From the NCBI GenBank assembly GCA_003214465.1, contig QCLO01000003.1:62001-126000 (forward strand): a DNA stretch of 64,000 bases, written 5' to 3'. The notes below the pieces were generated by a model. The model was not told where the DNA came from. It made no database searches and saw only the letters and a list, made by a program, of their open reading frames with translations. Position numbers and translations under genes: made by a program. This document shows positions 1-8,603 of the stretch, piece by piece; the stretch's first letter is position 1, and each line of letters begins with the position of its first letter. The DNA comes from Acidimicrobiales bacterium AG-414-N20. GTDB lineage: Bacteria > Actinomycetota > Acidimicrobiia > Acidimicrobiales > MedAcidi-G1.

Positions 1-153
1 AAGTCCGTTGAGCACCCGAAGCAGCGTTGATTTGCCTGCTCCGGATAGCCCAACTATGACTACGAACTCTCCATCGTCAATCTCAATGTCTACGTTTCGT
101 AGAGCCTCAACTCCACCCGGGTAGGTGACTGAGACACGTTCGATTTTTATCAC
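1..153 (-). CDS. Phosphonate-type ABC transporter ATP-binding protein (5' part only, cut by window edge)
   Basis: Only the first 51 codons lie in the window; the gene runs off the left edge. The translation starts from a GTG at 153 and reads [14 protein letters not shown], a typical beginning of an ABC ATPase, followed by the P-loop GLSGAGKST near residues 35-43. It would be the cytoplasmic ATPase that powers import of the ligand bound by the lipoprotein encoded immediately upstream on the same strand (40 bp gap), so the pair is most likely a phosphonate/phosphite importer of the PhnCDE type. The family is assigned mainly from that partner, because 51 residues alone fit many importers. Confidence 0.75.
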   Translation of the reverse strand, partial: MIKIERVSVTYPGGVEALRNVDIEIDDGEFVVIVGLSGAGKSTLLRVLNGL

Positions 154-192
154 GCGCTTTTCCTAAATTATTTAAGATCTGGGATTCCAGTA

Positions 193-1248
193 TTAGTCGT
201 TGATTCCTAGTTTTTCATTTGCTTCACGAACAACATCAAAGTCGGAGTCTTTAGCTACTTGCATGTCAGTCCAGCCAAACACTTCGTCAGAAACTGCTTC
301 GCCTTCTTCAGTTTTAAGGTAAGCGTCCATATTGTAATAGATCGCACCCTTCAAGCTGTCAGGCAAGTCGGTTCTTACCGCTACGACGTCATTAGGAATT
401 TCCGAAGTCAAGTTGAAAACAATTACTTTATCTCCAACGTCTGGATTTGTTTTTCTCATTGTTCGACGCGCATCGTCATAGGCAACTCCAAAATCTGCGT
501 CACCGTTGTAAACAGCGGCCACAGATCCATCATGTCCACCCGCGAAAACTTTTTCGTACTGATCGTCTGCTATCCCTGCATTCCGAAGTTGCAAAGTTGG
601 GTACTGATACCCAGAAGTTGAACTTTCGTTTGTGAATGCGACAGTCTTCCCGATTACATTGCTTATGTCTGCCATGCATGACATTCCTGGTGAGACTGTT
701 CCTGCGTCAACGGTTTCTCCAAGAGCTTTACCAGAATCTCCAAAGTAAACACCTACTTGCAAGGCAACAGAATCTATTGCACTGACTTGTTCCATGCCAT
801 CTGATCCATTTATTAGAGCTGTTCCTGATTTCAACGTGCCAGGATTGCAGATGCTAGAATCATTTGTCATCCATTGACCATGATATGTAGGCGCTCCATA
901 GCGAATAGCTTGGGCCATAACACTCATATTTCCGAACTTTTGTTGGGCCATAACGAACCCAGCAGGTCCGAAAGCACCAAGATCGGCTTGGCCTGTTCCC
1001 ATAGCTGTTCCCAGACCGACGAAGTCAGTAGTTACAACACCCTCTACTTCAATTCCTAGTTTTTGGGTGAGATGATCCATCATCGGCTGGATGTCATCTT
1101 GAAGAGCTTCTTGTTCTTGGCTTGGAACAAAACCAAACACGATTTTGTCTGGCCACTCTTCGCCTGACTGCTCTGATTCATCGCTTCCGCATGACGCTAC
1201 TAAAAGCGATATAGCTAAAAGTAAAGAAATTCTCTTAATCATCTTCAT
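193..1248 (-). CDS. PhnD-like phosphate/phosphite/phosphonate ABC transporter substrate-binding lipoprotein
   Basis: A 351-residue extracytoplasmic binding protein. The N-terminus MKMIKRISLLLAISLLVASC is a lipoprotein signal peptide with lipobox LVASC, so Cys20 would be lipidated and the protein anchored outside the membrane. The mature part has the PhnD-type pattern: FGFVPSQE near residue 40, LGTAMGTGQADLGAFGPAGFV in the first lobe, and a SSTSGYQYPTLQLR segment in the second lobe where this family contacts the phosphonate group. It precedes the ATPase gene on the same strand. Expected role is scavenging of reduced or organic phosphorus; the exact ligand (phosphonate, phosphite or another oxyanion) cannot be told from sequence. 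Confidence 0.85.
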   Translation of the reverse strand: MKMIKRISLLLAISLLVASCGSDESEQSGEEWPDKIVFGFVPSQEQEALQDDIQPMMDHLTQKLGIEVEGVVTTDFVGLGTAMGTGQADLGAFGPAGFVMAQQKFGNMSVMAQAIRYGAPTYHGQWMTNDSSICNPGTLKSGTALINGSDGMEQVSAIDSVALQVGVYFGDSGKALGETVDAGTVSPGMSCMADISNVIGKTVAFTNESSTSGYQYPTLQLRNAGIADDQYEKVFAGGHDGSVAAVYNGDADFGVAYDDARRTMRKTNPDVGDKVIVFNLTSEIPNDVVAVRTDLPDSLKGAIYYNMDAYLKTEEGEAVSDEVFGWTDMQVAKDSDFDVVREANEKLGIND

Positions 1249-1345
1249 TCAAATCTCCAATTTTGAATTTAAAAGCCGCAAATTTATGCAGCGAAACTTA
1301 TCGCAACATTAGTAAATAAATCAGAAAGATACACCTTTCGGCGGA

Positions 1346-1361
1346 TTAACTTTTGTTAAAC
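1346..1361. promoter_or_regulatory. TTAAC-type repeat/inverted repeat in the divergent phnD-like/EamA intergenic region
   Basis: The 188-bp gap between the binding-protein gene and the DMT gene holds TTAAC-TTTT-GTTAA, readable either as a small inverted repeat or as two TTAA(A)C half-sites about 10 bp apart. Half-sites at helical spacing are how PhoP/PhoB-type operators are built, and the gene downstream on the minus strand is a phosphorus importer. The match is short and AT-rich, so this is only a candidate site. Confidence 0.2.
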
Positions 1362-1436
1362 ATCTGAAAAAAAATCTGTAAAAGCTTCAAGCTGAGATCC
1401 AGATTTACCCTATTGTTCAGTAGTGAGAGTATTCCA

Positions 1437-2342
1437 ATGAATCTGAATTTGTCCCACTTAGGACGTGTTGCAGCCATAGCTGCAGTTGTTTGTTGGTCTA
1501 CTGGAAATATTATTGTCGCTCGCCTCGAGTTATCGGGTATTGAAATCGCTTTTTGGCGCCAATCTTTGGGAGTGGTTGTTTATGGTGTGGTCTTTTTTGC
1601 GATAGGGAAAAGAGTTACATGGGAGCAAATAAAAATCGCATTTCCTGTTGCAGTCTTATTTTGTTCTGAAATAGTGGTCTTCTTTTCGGCTCTTAGTATC
1701 ACAACTGTTGCTAATGCAACGATTATCGGTGCATTGCAAACAATCGTTTTAATATTTGTTGCCGGAGGAAAGTTTGGAGAAATTATTACTAAGAGGTTGA
1801 TCGGAATTTCTATTTTCGCTACAGGAGGTGTGGCTGTAGTAGTTTTAGGTTCAAGTAATGATATTTCATGGAGTCCTCTAGGCGACTTACTTGCGTTATT
1901 GGCAATGATCTTATTTTCAGGTTATTTCGTTGCTGTGAAATCAGTTCGTTCGCGAATAGACACTTTTACGCTTCAGACTTTGGCCATGCTCATAGGTTCG
2001 ATAGGCCTGCTGCCTTTCTTAATTATTTTCCGAGATTCAACGTCAGGTTTCCCAGCTCTCACCGGAAATGAATTTCTTTGGATATTAGTTTTGTTAGCAA
2101 TACCTGGAAGTGGACATTTTTTAATGAATTGGGCCCATTTGCATGTTTCGCTGAGTCTTACAGGTTTACTGATGTTAGCTATTCCAGTGTTTTCTGCAGG
2201 CGGAGCTTGGATTTTTTTAGATCAGAGTGTCTCGCTCTTGCAGATACTAGGAGGAGCGATAGTTATAGCTGCTTTGATAGTAGTGACAAGAGATGATGTA
2301 AGTTCCCAGAGTAAAGAAAAAGAAACAACTGTAGATAGTTAA
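1437..2342 (+). CDS. EamA/DMT-superfamily transporter
   Basis: About 301 residues with ten hydrophobic segments in two similar five-helix halves, the EamA (DMT) architecture of small-molecule exporters in the inner membrane. The first half carries CWSTGNIIVARLEL, typical of the family start; the second half has LLALLAMILFSGYF and the AIPVFSAGGAWIFLDQ motif near the end. I start it at the ATG at 1437 with GAGAG eight bases upstream; an in-frame TTG at 1413 would add eight residues. It is divergent from the phosphonate binding-protein gene and not obviously tied to it. Substrate unknown; amino-acid or metabolite efflux is the usual activity of the family. Confidence 0.85.
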   Translation: MNLNLSHLGRVAAIAAVVCWSTGNIIVARLELSGIEIAFWRQSLGVVVYGVVFFAIGKRVTWEQIKIAFPVAVLFCSEIVVFFSALSITTVANATIIGALQTIVLIFVAGGKFGEIITKRLIGISIFATGGVAVVVLGSSNDISWSPLGDLLALLAMILFSGYFVAVKSVRSRIDTFTLQTLAMLIGSIGLLPFLIIFRDSTSGFPALTGNEFLWILVLLAIPGSGHFLMNWAHLHVSLSLTGLLMLAIPVFSAGGAWIFLDQSVSLLQILGGAIVIAALIVVTRDDVSSQSKEKETTVDS

Positions 2343-2445
2343 CTAGAGAATTTTCAATTAATTAAAAGTTGATCCCGTATGGGACAATCGAAAGTTTTTG
2401 ATCTACGTTTATGCGAGTAGCGACAACAATCAATGGAGGAAAAAA

Positions 2446-2742
2446 GTGAGTGCTGACGGTACATGGAATGTAACTCTTAATAGCCCAATGGGAGCCCAAG
2501 CAGGAACTCTTGAGCTTACTTCTGATGGAAATACCCTTACAGGTACTATGTCAGGACCGCAGGGCAGTATGGAACTGGAAAATGGCACTGTAGATGGAGA
2601 CAATCTTTCTTGGACAGTGAATATGACACAACCAATGCCTATAACAATTGATGCCACAGCAACCATTGATGGTGATCAGATTAGTGGTGAAGCCAAGCTT
2701 GGCGCTTTTGGAACGGCGACGTTTGAAGGATCAAGAGCCTGA
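2446..2742 (+). CDS. Small beta-rich protein of unknown function (98 aa)
   Basis: The start is set by a strong GGAGG at 2435-2439, six bases before a GTG; the open frame extends further upstream but without a ribosome-binding site. The product is cysteine-free, rich in Thr/Gly/Ser, and made of short alternating strands: TWNVTL, AGTLELT, LTGTMSG, MELENGTVDG, LSWTVNM, ITIDATATI, ISGEAKLG, GTATFEGSR. The pattern T-x-x-G-x-M/A-x-G suggests an antiparallel beta sheet or lipocalin-like barrel. There is no signal peptide. I do not recognise a characterised family. It stands alone between the DMT gene and argS. Confidence 0.7.
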   Translation: MSADGTWNVTLNSPMGAQAGTLELTSDGNTLTGTMSGPQGSMELENGTVDGDNLSWTVNMTQPMPITIDATATIDGDQISGEAKLGAFGTATFEGSRA

Positions 2743-2844
2743 AACAACTTTTTGGCTTTATTGGTTAAATCTTTAGCTGATCGAAGTTCTTTAATAAAAG
2801 TCTTTCATTAGACATGGACATGTCCGGTAACATCTTGGAGGACC

Positions 2845-2867
2845 TATAACGCCTAAAAGGTGTTATA
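2845..2867 (+). other. Hairpin just upstream of argS
   Basis: TATAACGCC-TAAAA-GGTGTTATA can fold into a 9-bp stem (one G-T wobble) with a 5-base loop, ending 19 bases before the argS start codon. It lacks a following T-run, so it is not a clear intrinsic terminator; it could be a leader structure affecting argS translation. A perfect 10-bp palindrome GGACATGTCC lies at 2816-2825, 20 bases further upstream. Confidence 0.35.
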
Positions 2868-2886
2868 AAATCTACCGGGGTGAAGC

Positions 2887-4524
2887 ATGGACGTTCGCGA
2901 AAGTATTAAGAATCTGATACGAGAAGCTTTGTCAGGCTTGGGTCTTGAATCGCCGACTGAGATTCATTTAGAAAGACCTGCAAATGTTGAACACGGGGAT
3001 TGGTCGACCAACGTCGGTCTAGTTTTAGCAAAAAAGGCAGGGTCCAATCCACGTGATTTAGCTACTCAGTTGGTGAGCACTCTAGAAGGATTCTCATCCG
3101 AGCATGTGTCTAGATTAGAGGTGGCTGGACCCGGATTCATAAATTTCTATTTAAATAAAACTTGGCTTTATGACGTCTTGCTGGAGGTAGTGAATGCTGG
3201 TTCACAAGATTGGGCACGATCGGAAGAAGGAGGCAATAGCAAAGTAATTGTTGAATTTGTAAGTGCAAATCCAACAGGACCTTTACATGCCGGACATGGA
3301 AGAGGGGCGTGTTATGGAGACTCTGTTGCCAGAATTTTAGAAAGGTCAGGCTATTCGGTCGCTAGAGAATTTTATGTCAATGACCGGGGTACACAGATGA
3401 ATCTATTTGCCGCTTCTCTAGATGCTTGTGTTTCAGGTAAAGACATTCCTGAGGATGGATATCATGGTGCTTATATAAAAGAATGGGCTACTGAGATGTC
3501 TGTTGATACAGATCCGCTTAGCTGGGGTATGCAGAGAGCTCTGTCTAGCCACAAAGAGGTCCTTAGTGATCTGAATATAGAATTTGATTCATGGTTTAGT
3601 GAAACCTCGATGGTTGAGTCAGGTTCAATTGAACAGACCCTCTCAATGCTTGAGAAAGCCAACGCCTCTTATGAAGAAGATGGAGCTATTTGGCTAAAAA
3701 GTACAAAATATGGTGATGACAAAGACAGAGTGCTAGTCAAATCAGATGGAGAGTACACGTACCTATTGCCAGATGTTGCTTATCATCTCGACAAGTTGGT
3801 TAGAGCTGAACGTCTAATCAATGTTTGGGGTGCTGATCATCACGGTTACATAACGCGTATGAAAGCAGCTATCGAATCTTTAGGGTACGAACCTGAAAGG
3901 CTAGAAGTGGAAGTGACCCAAATGGTGAATCTTCAACGCTCCGGAGAAGAAGTAAAACTTTCAAAAAGAACAGGTGACATCGTTGAACTCTCTGAAGTAG
4001 TTAAAGAAGTGGGCTCTGATGCTGCACGTTTCACTTACCTGCTTCAATCCATCGACACGGCTCAAACATTTGATTTGGATTTAGTTTCCAAAAGAGTGAA
4101 TGAAAATCCGATTTTTTACGTTCAATATGCATATGCACGAATTCGCTCAATGATGAAAAAAGCTGACCAAATTGGTTTTATACCGTCGCCTCTTCCTGAG
4201 GTTGACCTATCGCAATTACAGCACAGTCGCGAATTGATTTTACTCCGATCGCTGCATGAGTTGCCAGATGTAGTTGAGAGAGCTAGTCGTGAACTGGCTC
4301 CGCATCAAATAACCACATGGTTGCGGGAATTTGCTTCAGATTTACACGGCTTCTACCACGATTGTCGTATTCTTGGCGATGATGTAGAACCATCGTTAGC
4401 ACAAGCCCGTTTCCTGTTAATGCGAGGCGTGTTAATTGGACTCGAGATAGGAATGGACTTATTAGGAGTTAGTGCTCCCGAAGAGATGTGGCGTGACGAA
4501 CTTATTGAAGACGGAGAAAACTAA
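2887..4524 (+). CDS. argS: Arginyl-tRNA synthetase
   Basis: Class I aminoacyl-tRNA synthetase that charges tRNA-Arg with arginine in the cytoplasm. The 545-residue length is normal for the bacterial enzyme. The N-terminal Add-1 tRNA-recognition domain occupies roughly residues 1-90. The HIGH signature appears as HAGH at 134-137 within SANPTGPLHAGH, the KMSKS loop as KLSKR near 357, and the C-terminal part is the helical anticodon-binding (DALR) domain. The start has GGGGTG upstream. Its stop codon overlaps the lysA start by one base (TAATG), so the two are co-transcribed, as in Mycobacterium. Confidence 0.97.
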   Translation: MDVRESIKNLIREALSGLGLESPTEIHLERPANVEHGDWSTNVGLVLAKKAGSNPRDLATQLVSTLEGFSSEHVSRLEVAGPGFINFYLNKTWLYDVLLEVVNAGSQDWARSEEGGNSKVIVEFVSANPTGPLHAGHGRGACYGDSVARILERSGYSVAREFYVNDRGTQMNLFAASLDACVSGKDIPEDGYHGAYIKEWATEMSVDTDPLSWGMQRALSSHKEVLSDLNIEFDSWFSETSMVESGSIEQTLSMLEKANASYEEDGAIWLKSTKYGDDKDRVLVKSDGEYTYLLPDVAYHLDKLVRAERLINVWGADHHGYITRMKAAIESLGYEPERLEVEVTQMVNLQRSGEEVKLSKRTGDIVELSEVVKEVGSDAARFTYLLQSIDTAQTFDLDLVSKRVNENPIFYVQYAYARIRSMMKKADQIGFIPSPLPEVDLSQLQHSRELILLRSLHELPDVVERASRELAPHQITTWLREFASDLHGFYHDCRILGDDVEPSLAQARFLLMRGVLIGLEIGMDLLGVSAPEEMWRDELIEDGEN

Positions 4525-5795
4525 TGGCAGGTCCTATACAGAATAATCTGTTACCAGATACCGCAGATATTTCTTCAGGGGAACGAACTCTTATAGGGGG
4601 GTGCGACTTATTAGAACTTGCGGAAGAATTTGGTACACCACTTTTTGTTTATGACGAAGATCATCTGCGATCAAGATGTCGCGAAGCGGTGCGAGCTTTT
4701 GATGGCAATGTCGCATATGCCACAAAAGCTTTTCTATGCATAGAGATGGCGAAACTTGCTTATGAGGAAGGCATGAATCTTGATGTTGCGACCGGTGGGG
4801 AGTTATATATAGCTAGAAAAGCCGATGTTCCTGGTGAACGAATAGTAATGCACGGGAATAATAAGAGTCTCGAAGAGCTCAATATGGCTCTCAAAGAGGG
4901 AGTGGGTCGTATAGTTGTAGATTCTTTTAACGAACTTGACCGTTTGGAAGAATTGTGTGCAGATCTTAATACGTCAACTAAAGTTCTTTTAAGAGTTACA
5001 CCCGGAGTTGAAGCACATACTCATGAATTTGTCTCCACAGGACAAGAAGATTCAAAATTTGGATTTACAGTTAGATCAGGTATCGCTGAAGAAGCTGTTC
5101 AGAGAGCTCGAAGTTGTAAAAACTTAGAACTACTGGGTTTGCATGCCCATATAGGCAGCCAGGTTTTTGATGTTCGACCATTTGCCAAAGCAGTAGGAGT
5201 TTTAGCAGAATTTGCAGCTCCTTATGACTTTCCTGAGTTAGTTGTCGGGGGAGGATTAGGAGTTCCTTACGTTGAAGGAGAATCCGCTCCTTCGATACAG
5301 GAGTGGGCTGACGCTATTTTTGATGCTTGTGCAGAAGCTGGAGTTAAATCTTCAGTTGGCGCAGAGCCAGGTCGTTCGATAGTCGCTAGTGCAGCCGTAA
5401 CGCTTTATACAGTGGGGACAATAAAAGAAGTTCCCGATCATAGAACCTATGTTTCTGTCGATGGTGGAATGAGTGACAATCCTAGACCTGCACTTTATGG
5501 GTCCGGATACGAGACTTTTTTGCCTCGTTCCAACCAAGCGGAACGGCAAAATCCGGTTCGTCTTGTAGGTAAACATTGTGAATCCGGTGATTTTCTCATT
5601 AAAGAAGCATGGGTGCCTGAAGGGCTATCAGTAGGGGATATTATCGCTACTCCTGTAACAGGTGCTTACGGTCATTCAATGGGTTCGAATTATAATCAAA
5701 TGCTTAGACCAGCAGTAGTTTTCGTGTCTGGTGGGTCTTCACGATTGGTTGTAGCTAGAGAATCGTACGAAGATTTAATAAGACGTGACATTTAA
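4524..5795 (+). CDS. lysA: Diaminopimelate decarboxylase
   Basis: PLP enzyme of fold type III that decarboxylates meso-diaminopimelate to L-lysine, the last step of lysine synthesis. At 423 residues it has the usual length. The PLP lysine is K68 in AYATKAF; HAHIGSQ, the glycine-rich GGGLG phosphate loop, GAEPGRS and CESGDFL (catalytic Cys contributed across the dimer) are all present in order. It overlaps argS by one base and is followed by hom after 53 bp, giving a lysine-threonine biosynthesis run in the conserved actinobacterial order. Confidence 0.96.
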   Translation: MAGPIQNNLLPDTADISSGERTLIGGCDLLELAEEFGTPLFVYDEDHLRSRCREAVRAFDGNVAYATKAFLCIEMAKLAYEEGMNLDVATGGELYIARKADVPGERIVMHGNNKSLEELNMALKEGVGRIVVDSFNELDRLEELCADLNTSTKVLLRVTPGVEAHTHEFVSTGQEDSKFGFTVRSGIAEEAVQRARSCKNLELLGLHAHIGSQVFDVRPFAKAVGVLAEFAAPYDFPELVVGGGLGVPYVEGESAPSIQEWADAIFDACAEAGVKSSVGAEPGRSIVASAAVTLYTVGTIKEVPDHRTYVSVDGGMSDNPRPALYGSGYETFLPRSNQAERQNPVRLVGKHCESGDFLIKEAWVPEGLSVGDIIATPVTGAYGHSMGSNYNQMLRPAVVFVSGGSSRLVVARESYEDLIRRDI

Positions 5796-5848
5796 CATAT
5801 TAAAGAAGTTAAAACAGTACCTGACTAGAGCCTTTCGCCAAGTACTGT

Positions 5849-7153
5849 ATGGGTATGGAATTACTTAATGTCAACATAGGTCTTCTGGGCTGTGGAACAG
5901 TTGGAGCCTCTTTGTGCAAATTAATAGATGAGCAGAGCGAAGCTATTGCCGAACGCACAGGACTAAAACTCGATGTTGTCATGGTGGCTGTCCGTAACGT
6001 TTCCCAATCGCGAGATGTGCCAATAGATCCCTCTTTATTTACCGATGACTCGAATTCAGTTATAGAAAGCCCTGATGTAGATGTTGTTGTTGAAGTAATG
6101 GGAGGAATAGACCCTTCTAAAGATCTAATTGTCAAAGCTCTAGCACTAGGAAAACCGGTAGTCACAGCGAATAAAGAGCTTTTAGCTGTCCATGGGGATG
6201 AGTTGTATTCTTTAGCAAAACAATCTGAAGTCGATCTTTTATTTGAAGCTGCTGTTGCAGCTGCAATTCCCATTATCCGCCCTTTGCGTGAATCTTTAGC
6301 AGGAGAACCAATTACACGAGTCATGGGAATAGTAAATGGAACCACAAATTTTATTCTCACGAAAATGACTGAAGAGAATATGCCCTACTTGGATGCCCTT
6401 GATGAAGCACAAAAGCTTGGTTACGCGGAAAGTGATCCAACAGCCGATGTTGAAGGTCACGATGCGGCTGCTAAAGCTGCAATCATTGCAAGCTTCGCTT
6501 TTGGTGGCCAAGTCACTCTCAGTGATGTGCATGTTGAGGGAATAACAAAGATAACTCCTGAAGACATAGATTTTGCTAACCGTTTAGACCATTGCATAAA
6601 GCTTTTAGCAATTGCAGAAAAACAAAAAAATGATGGCGAAGATTCTTTATGTGTTCGTGTTCATCCAAGTATGGTTCCTTTAACTCATCCATTAGCTACG
6701 GTCCGTGAAAGTTTTAACGCTATTTTCGTCGAAGGTGATGCAATGGGGGAGTTGATGTTTTACGGCAGAGGTGCTGGGGGTGCACCTACAGCATCTGCAG
6801 TTCTAGGGGACTTGATCGACGCTTCTTGTAATTTAAAAAGATCTAATAGTGCTGCAATTGGCGAATTTAAACCCATGAAAATTTCACCAATTGCAGATTT
6901 AGAAAGTCAGTATTTCTTGGAAGTGGAAGTTGATGATCAATCAGGTGTACTGGCACAAGTAGCAACTGTTTTCGGAGAACACCATGTTTCAATACGCTCC
7001 ATGGAACAAGAGGGCCTTGATAAGGAAGCAAGGCTTATTTTTATTACTCACAAGGCTTTTGAAAGTAATTTGCAAGCAGCAATTGAGGCTTTGAATCTAC
7101 TAGAAGCGGTTAGAAGCGTGGGTACTGTTCTCAGGGTTATCGGTATCGATTGA
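5849..7153 (+). CDS. hom: Homoserine dehydrogenase with C-terminal ACT domain
   Basis: Reduces aspartate semialdehyde to homoserine with NAD(P)H, the branch point to threonine and methionine. The N-terminal Rossmann motif is GLLGCGTVG (residues 11-19). NKELLAVHG and NGTTNFILTKM mark the catalytic domain, with the conserved lysine-bearing ESDPTADVEGHDAAAK segment. Residues about 345-434 form an ACT domain (FLEVEVDDQSGVLAQVA), so threonine feedback inhibition is expected. No clear Shine-Dalgarno sequence precedes the ATG at 5849; a second ATG at 5855 is equally possible. It is followed 13 bp later by thrC. Confidence 0.95.
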   Translation: MGMELLNVNIGLLGCGTVGASLCKLIDEQSEAIAERTGLKLDVVMVAVRNVSQSRDVPIDPSLFTDDSNSVIESPDVDVVVEVMGGIDPSKDLIVKALALGKPVVTANKELLAVHGDELYSLAKQSEVDLLFEAAVAAAIPIIRPLRESLAGEPITRVMGIVNGTTNFILTKMTEENMPYLDALDEAQKLGYAESDPTADVEGHDAAAKAAIIASFAFGGQVTLSDVHVEGITKITPEDIDFANRLDHCIKLLAIAEKQKNDGEDSLCVRVHPSMVPLTHPLATVRESFNAIFVEGDAMGELMFYGRGAGGAPTASAVLGDLIDASCNLKRSNSAAIGEFKPMKISPIADLESQYFLEVEVDDQSGVLAQVATVFGEHHVSIRSMEQEGLDKEARLIFITHKAFESNLQAAIEALNLLEAVRSVGTVLRVIGID

Positions 7154-7166
7154 GTCAGGGATCCGA

Positions 7167-8564
7167 GTGAAATACGTAAGTACAAGAGGTTCAGCGCCAG
7201 AAAAAACTTTTAGTGAAGCTTTGTTGACAGGTCTTGCTGATGATGGAGGTCTATACGTTCCAGACGTATGGCCCTCATTAGAAATTTCAGGTGATGGTGA
7301 TTACTTAGAAACAGCCTTTCAGGTGATGAGTCTTTTTACAGCAGAAAGCCTTGATCAAGTAACGTTCAAAAAAATTATAGATGAGGCCTATAAGTCCTTC
7401 GATGTCCAAGAAATTGTTCCGTTGATTGAATTAGATGAGCAGATTTTCTTGATGGAACTATTTCATGGTCCCACTCTTGCTTTCAAAGACATAGCTCTCC
7501 AATTGGTCGGAGGGCTATTCGATTATGAGTTAAATAGTCGTGGTGAGCATCTTACGATCGTGGGTGCAACTTCTGGTGATACAGGTTCTGCAGCAATTGA
7601 AGCTTGTAAAGGTCGCCAGAATTTAGACATAGTTATTCTTCATCCCTCAAACAGAGTTTCAGAGGTGCAACGAAGACAGATGACTACAGTCGATTCTTTT
7701 AATGTGCATAATGTTGCCATTGAGGGAACTTTTGACGACTGTCAAGACTTGGTTAAAGCCATGTTTAACGATCTTGAATATAGAAAGAAATTGAAATTAG
7801 GTGCGGTGAATTCAATTAACTGGGCAAGAGTTATGGCTCAGATTGTTTATTACGTGGTGGCATCCGAAAGATTAGGGTCGCATGATAAGCCAGTAATTTT
7901 TTCAGTTCCTACTGGAAATTTTGGAAATGTATTCGCTGGTCACGCAGCGAGAAATTGTGGTCTTAACATCCCCAAATTATTGGTTGCAAGTAACAAAAAT
8001 GACATTCTCACACAGTTCTTTAATTCAGCCGAAATGAAAATTGACGAAGTGGTACCTACTCTTTCCCCGAGTATGGATATTCAAATCTCATCTAATTTAG
8101 AAAGATTTATTTTCGAACTATTCGAAAGAGATGGAGAAAAAGTTAGGAATCTCTTTGAAAAGTTCCGGTTGGAAGGAAATGTTAAAGTCGATTCCGATAT
8201 AAAAGCCAAGTTCTCCAATAGCTGGGCCGGATACAGCTTTGATGATGAAGAAGTAGTTAAGTGCATTTCTTCACAAGCGGAAAGTTCAGGCATAATTCTC
8301 GACCCGCATTCTGCTGTAGGGGTTTTAGCCGCCCGTTCGCATCGAGATAAACAAATTGATCCCGAAATTCCGATAGTTTCTTTGGCTACAGCACATCCAG
8401 CGAAATTTCCCAAAGCAGTTGAAAGAGCATTAGGGCATTGTCCACCTCTTCCGGATCGTCTTGCTGATTTACATGAACGTCCTGAGTTCTTTACCCAGCT
8501 GCCAAATGATCTAGAAGTCGTTAAAGATCACGTGATTAGTTGTTCCAGAATAAACGAAAAATAA
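7167..8564 (+). CDS. thrC: Threonine synthase
   Basis: PLP-dependent conversion of O-phosphohomoserine to L-threonine. The PLP lysine is K107 in HGPTLAFKD, and the cofactor-phosphate loop follows as GATSGDTGSAA. The 465-residue length, the N-terminal KYVSTRG/GLYVP features and the C-terminal AVGVLAAR...ATAHPAKFP segment fit the long class (E. coli/yeast-type) rather than the shorter actinobacterial/Bacillus-type enzyme of about 350 residues. Translation starts at GTG. It uses the product of a homoserine kinase, and the next gene downstream is the candidate for that activity. Confidence 0.95.
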   Translation: MKYVSTRGSAPEKTFSEALLTGLADDGGLYVPDVWPSLEISGDGDYLETAFQVMSLFTAESLDQVTFKKIIDEAYKSFDVQEIVPLIELDEQIFLMELFHGPTLAFKDIALQLVGGLFDYELNSRGEHLTIVGATSGDTGSAAIEACKGRQNLDIVILHPSNRVSEVQRRQMTTVDSFNVHNVAIEGTFDDCQDLVKAMFNDLEYRKKLKLGAVNSINWARVMAQIVYYVVASERLGSHDKPVIFSVPTGNFGNVFAGHAARNCGLNIPKLLVASNKNDILTQFFNSAEMKIDEVVPTLSPSMDIQISSNLERFIFELFERDGEKVRNLFEKFRLEGNVKVDSDIKAKFSNSWAGYSFDDEEVVKCISSQAESSGIILDPHSAVGVLAARSHRDKQIDPEIPIVSLATAHPAKFPKAVERALGHCPPLPDRLADLHERPEFFTQLPNDLEVVKDHVISCSRINEK

Positions 8565-8603
8565 GTTGAAGGTTATAGAGATTTTTGTCAGGGTAGGAAA
8601 AGT

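Noticed and set aside
2743-2886. T-box riboswitch in front of argS
   Set aside because: No T-box sequence or specifier-loop structure is visible; only a simple hairpin and a palindrome are present.
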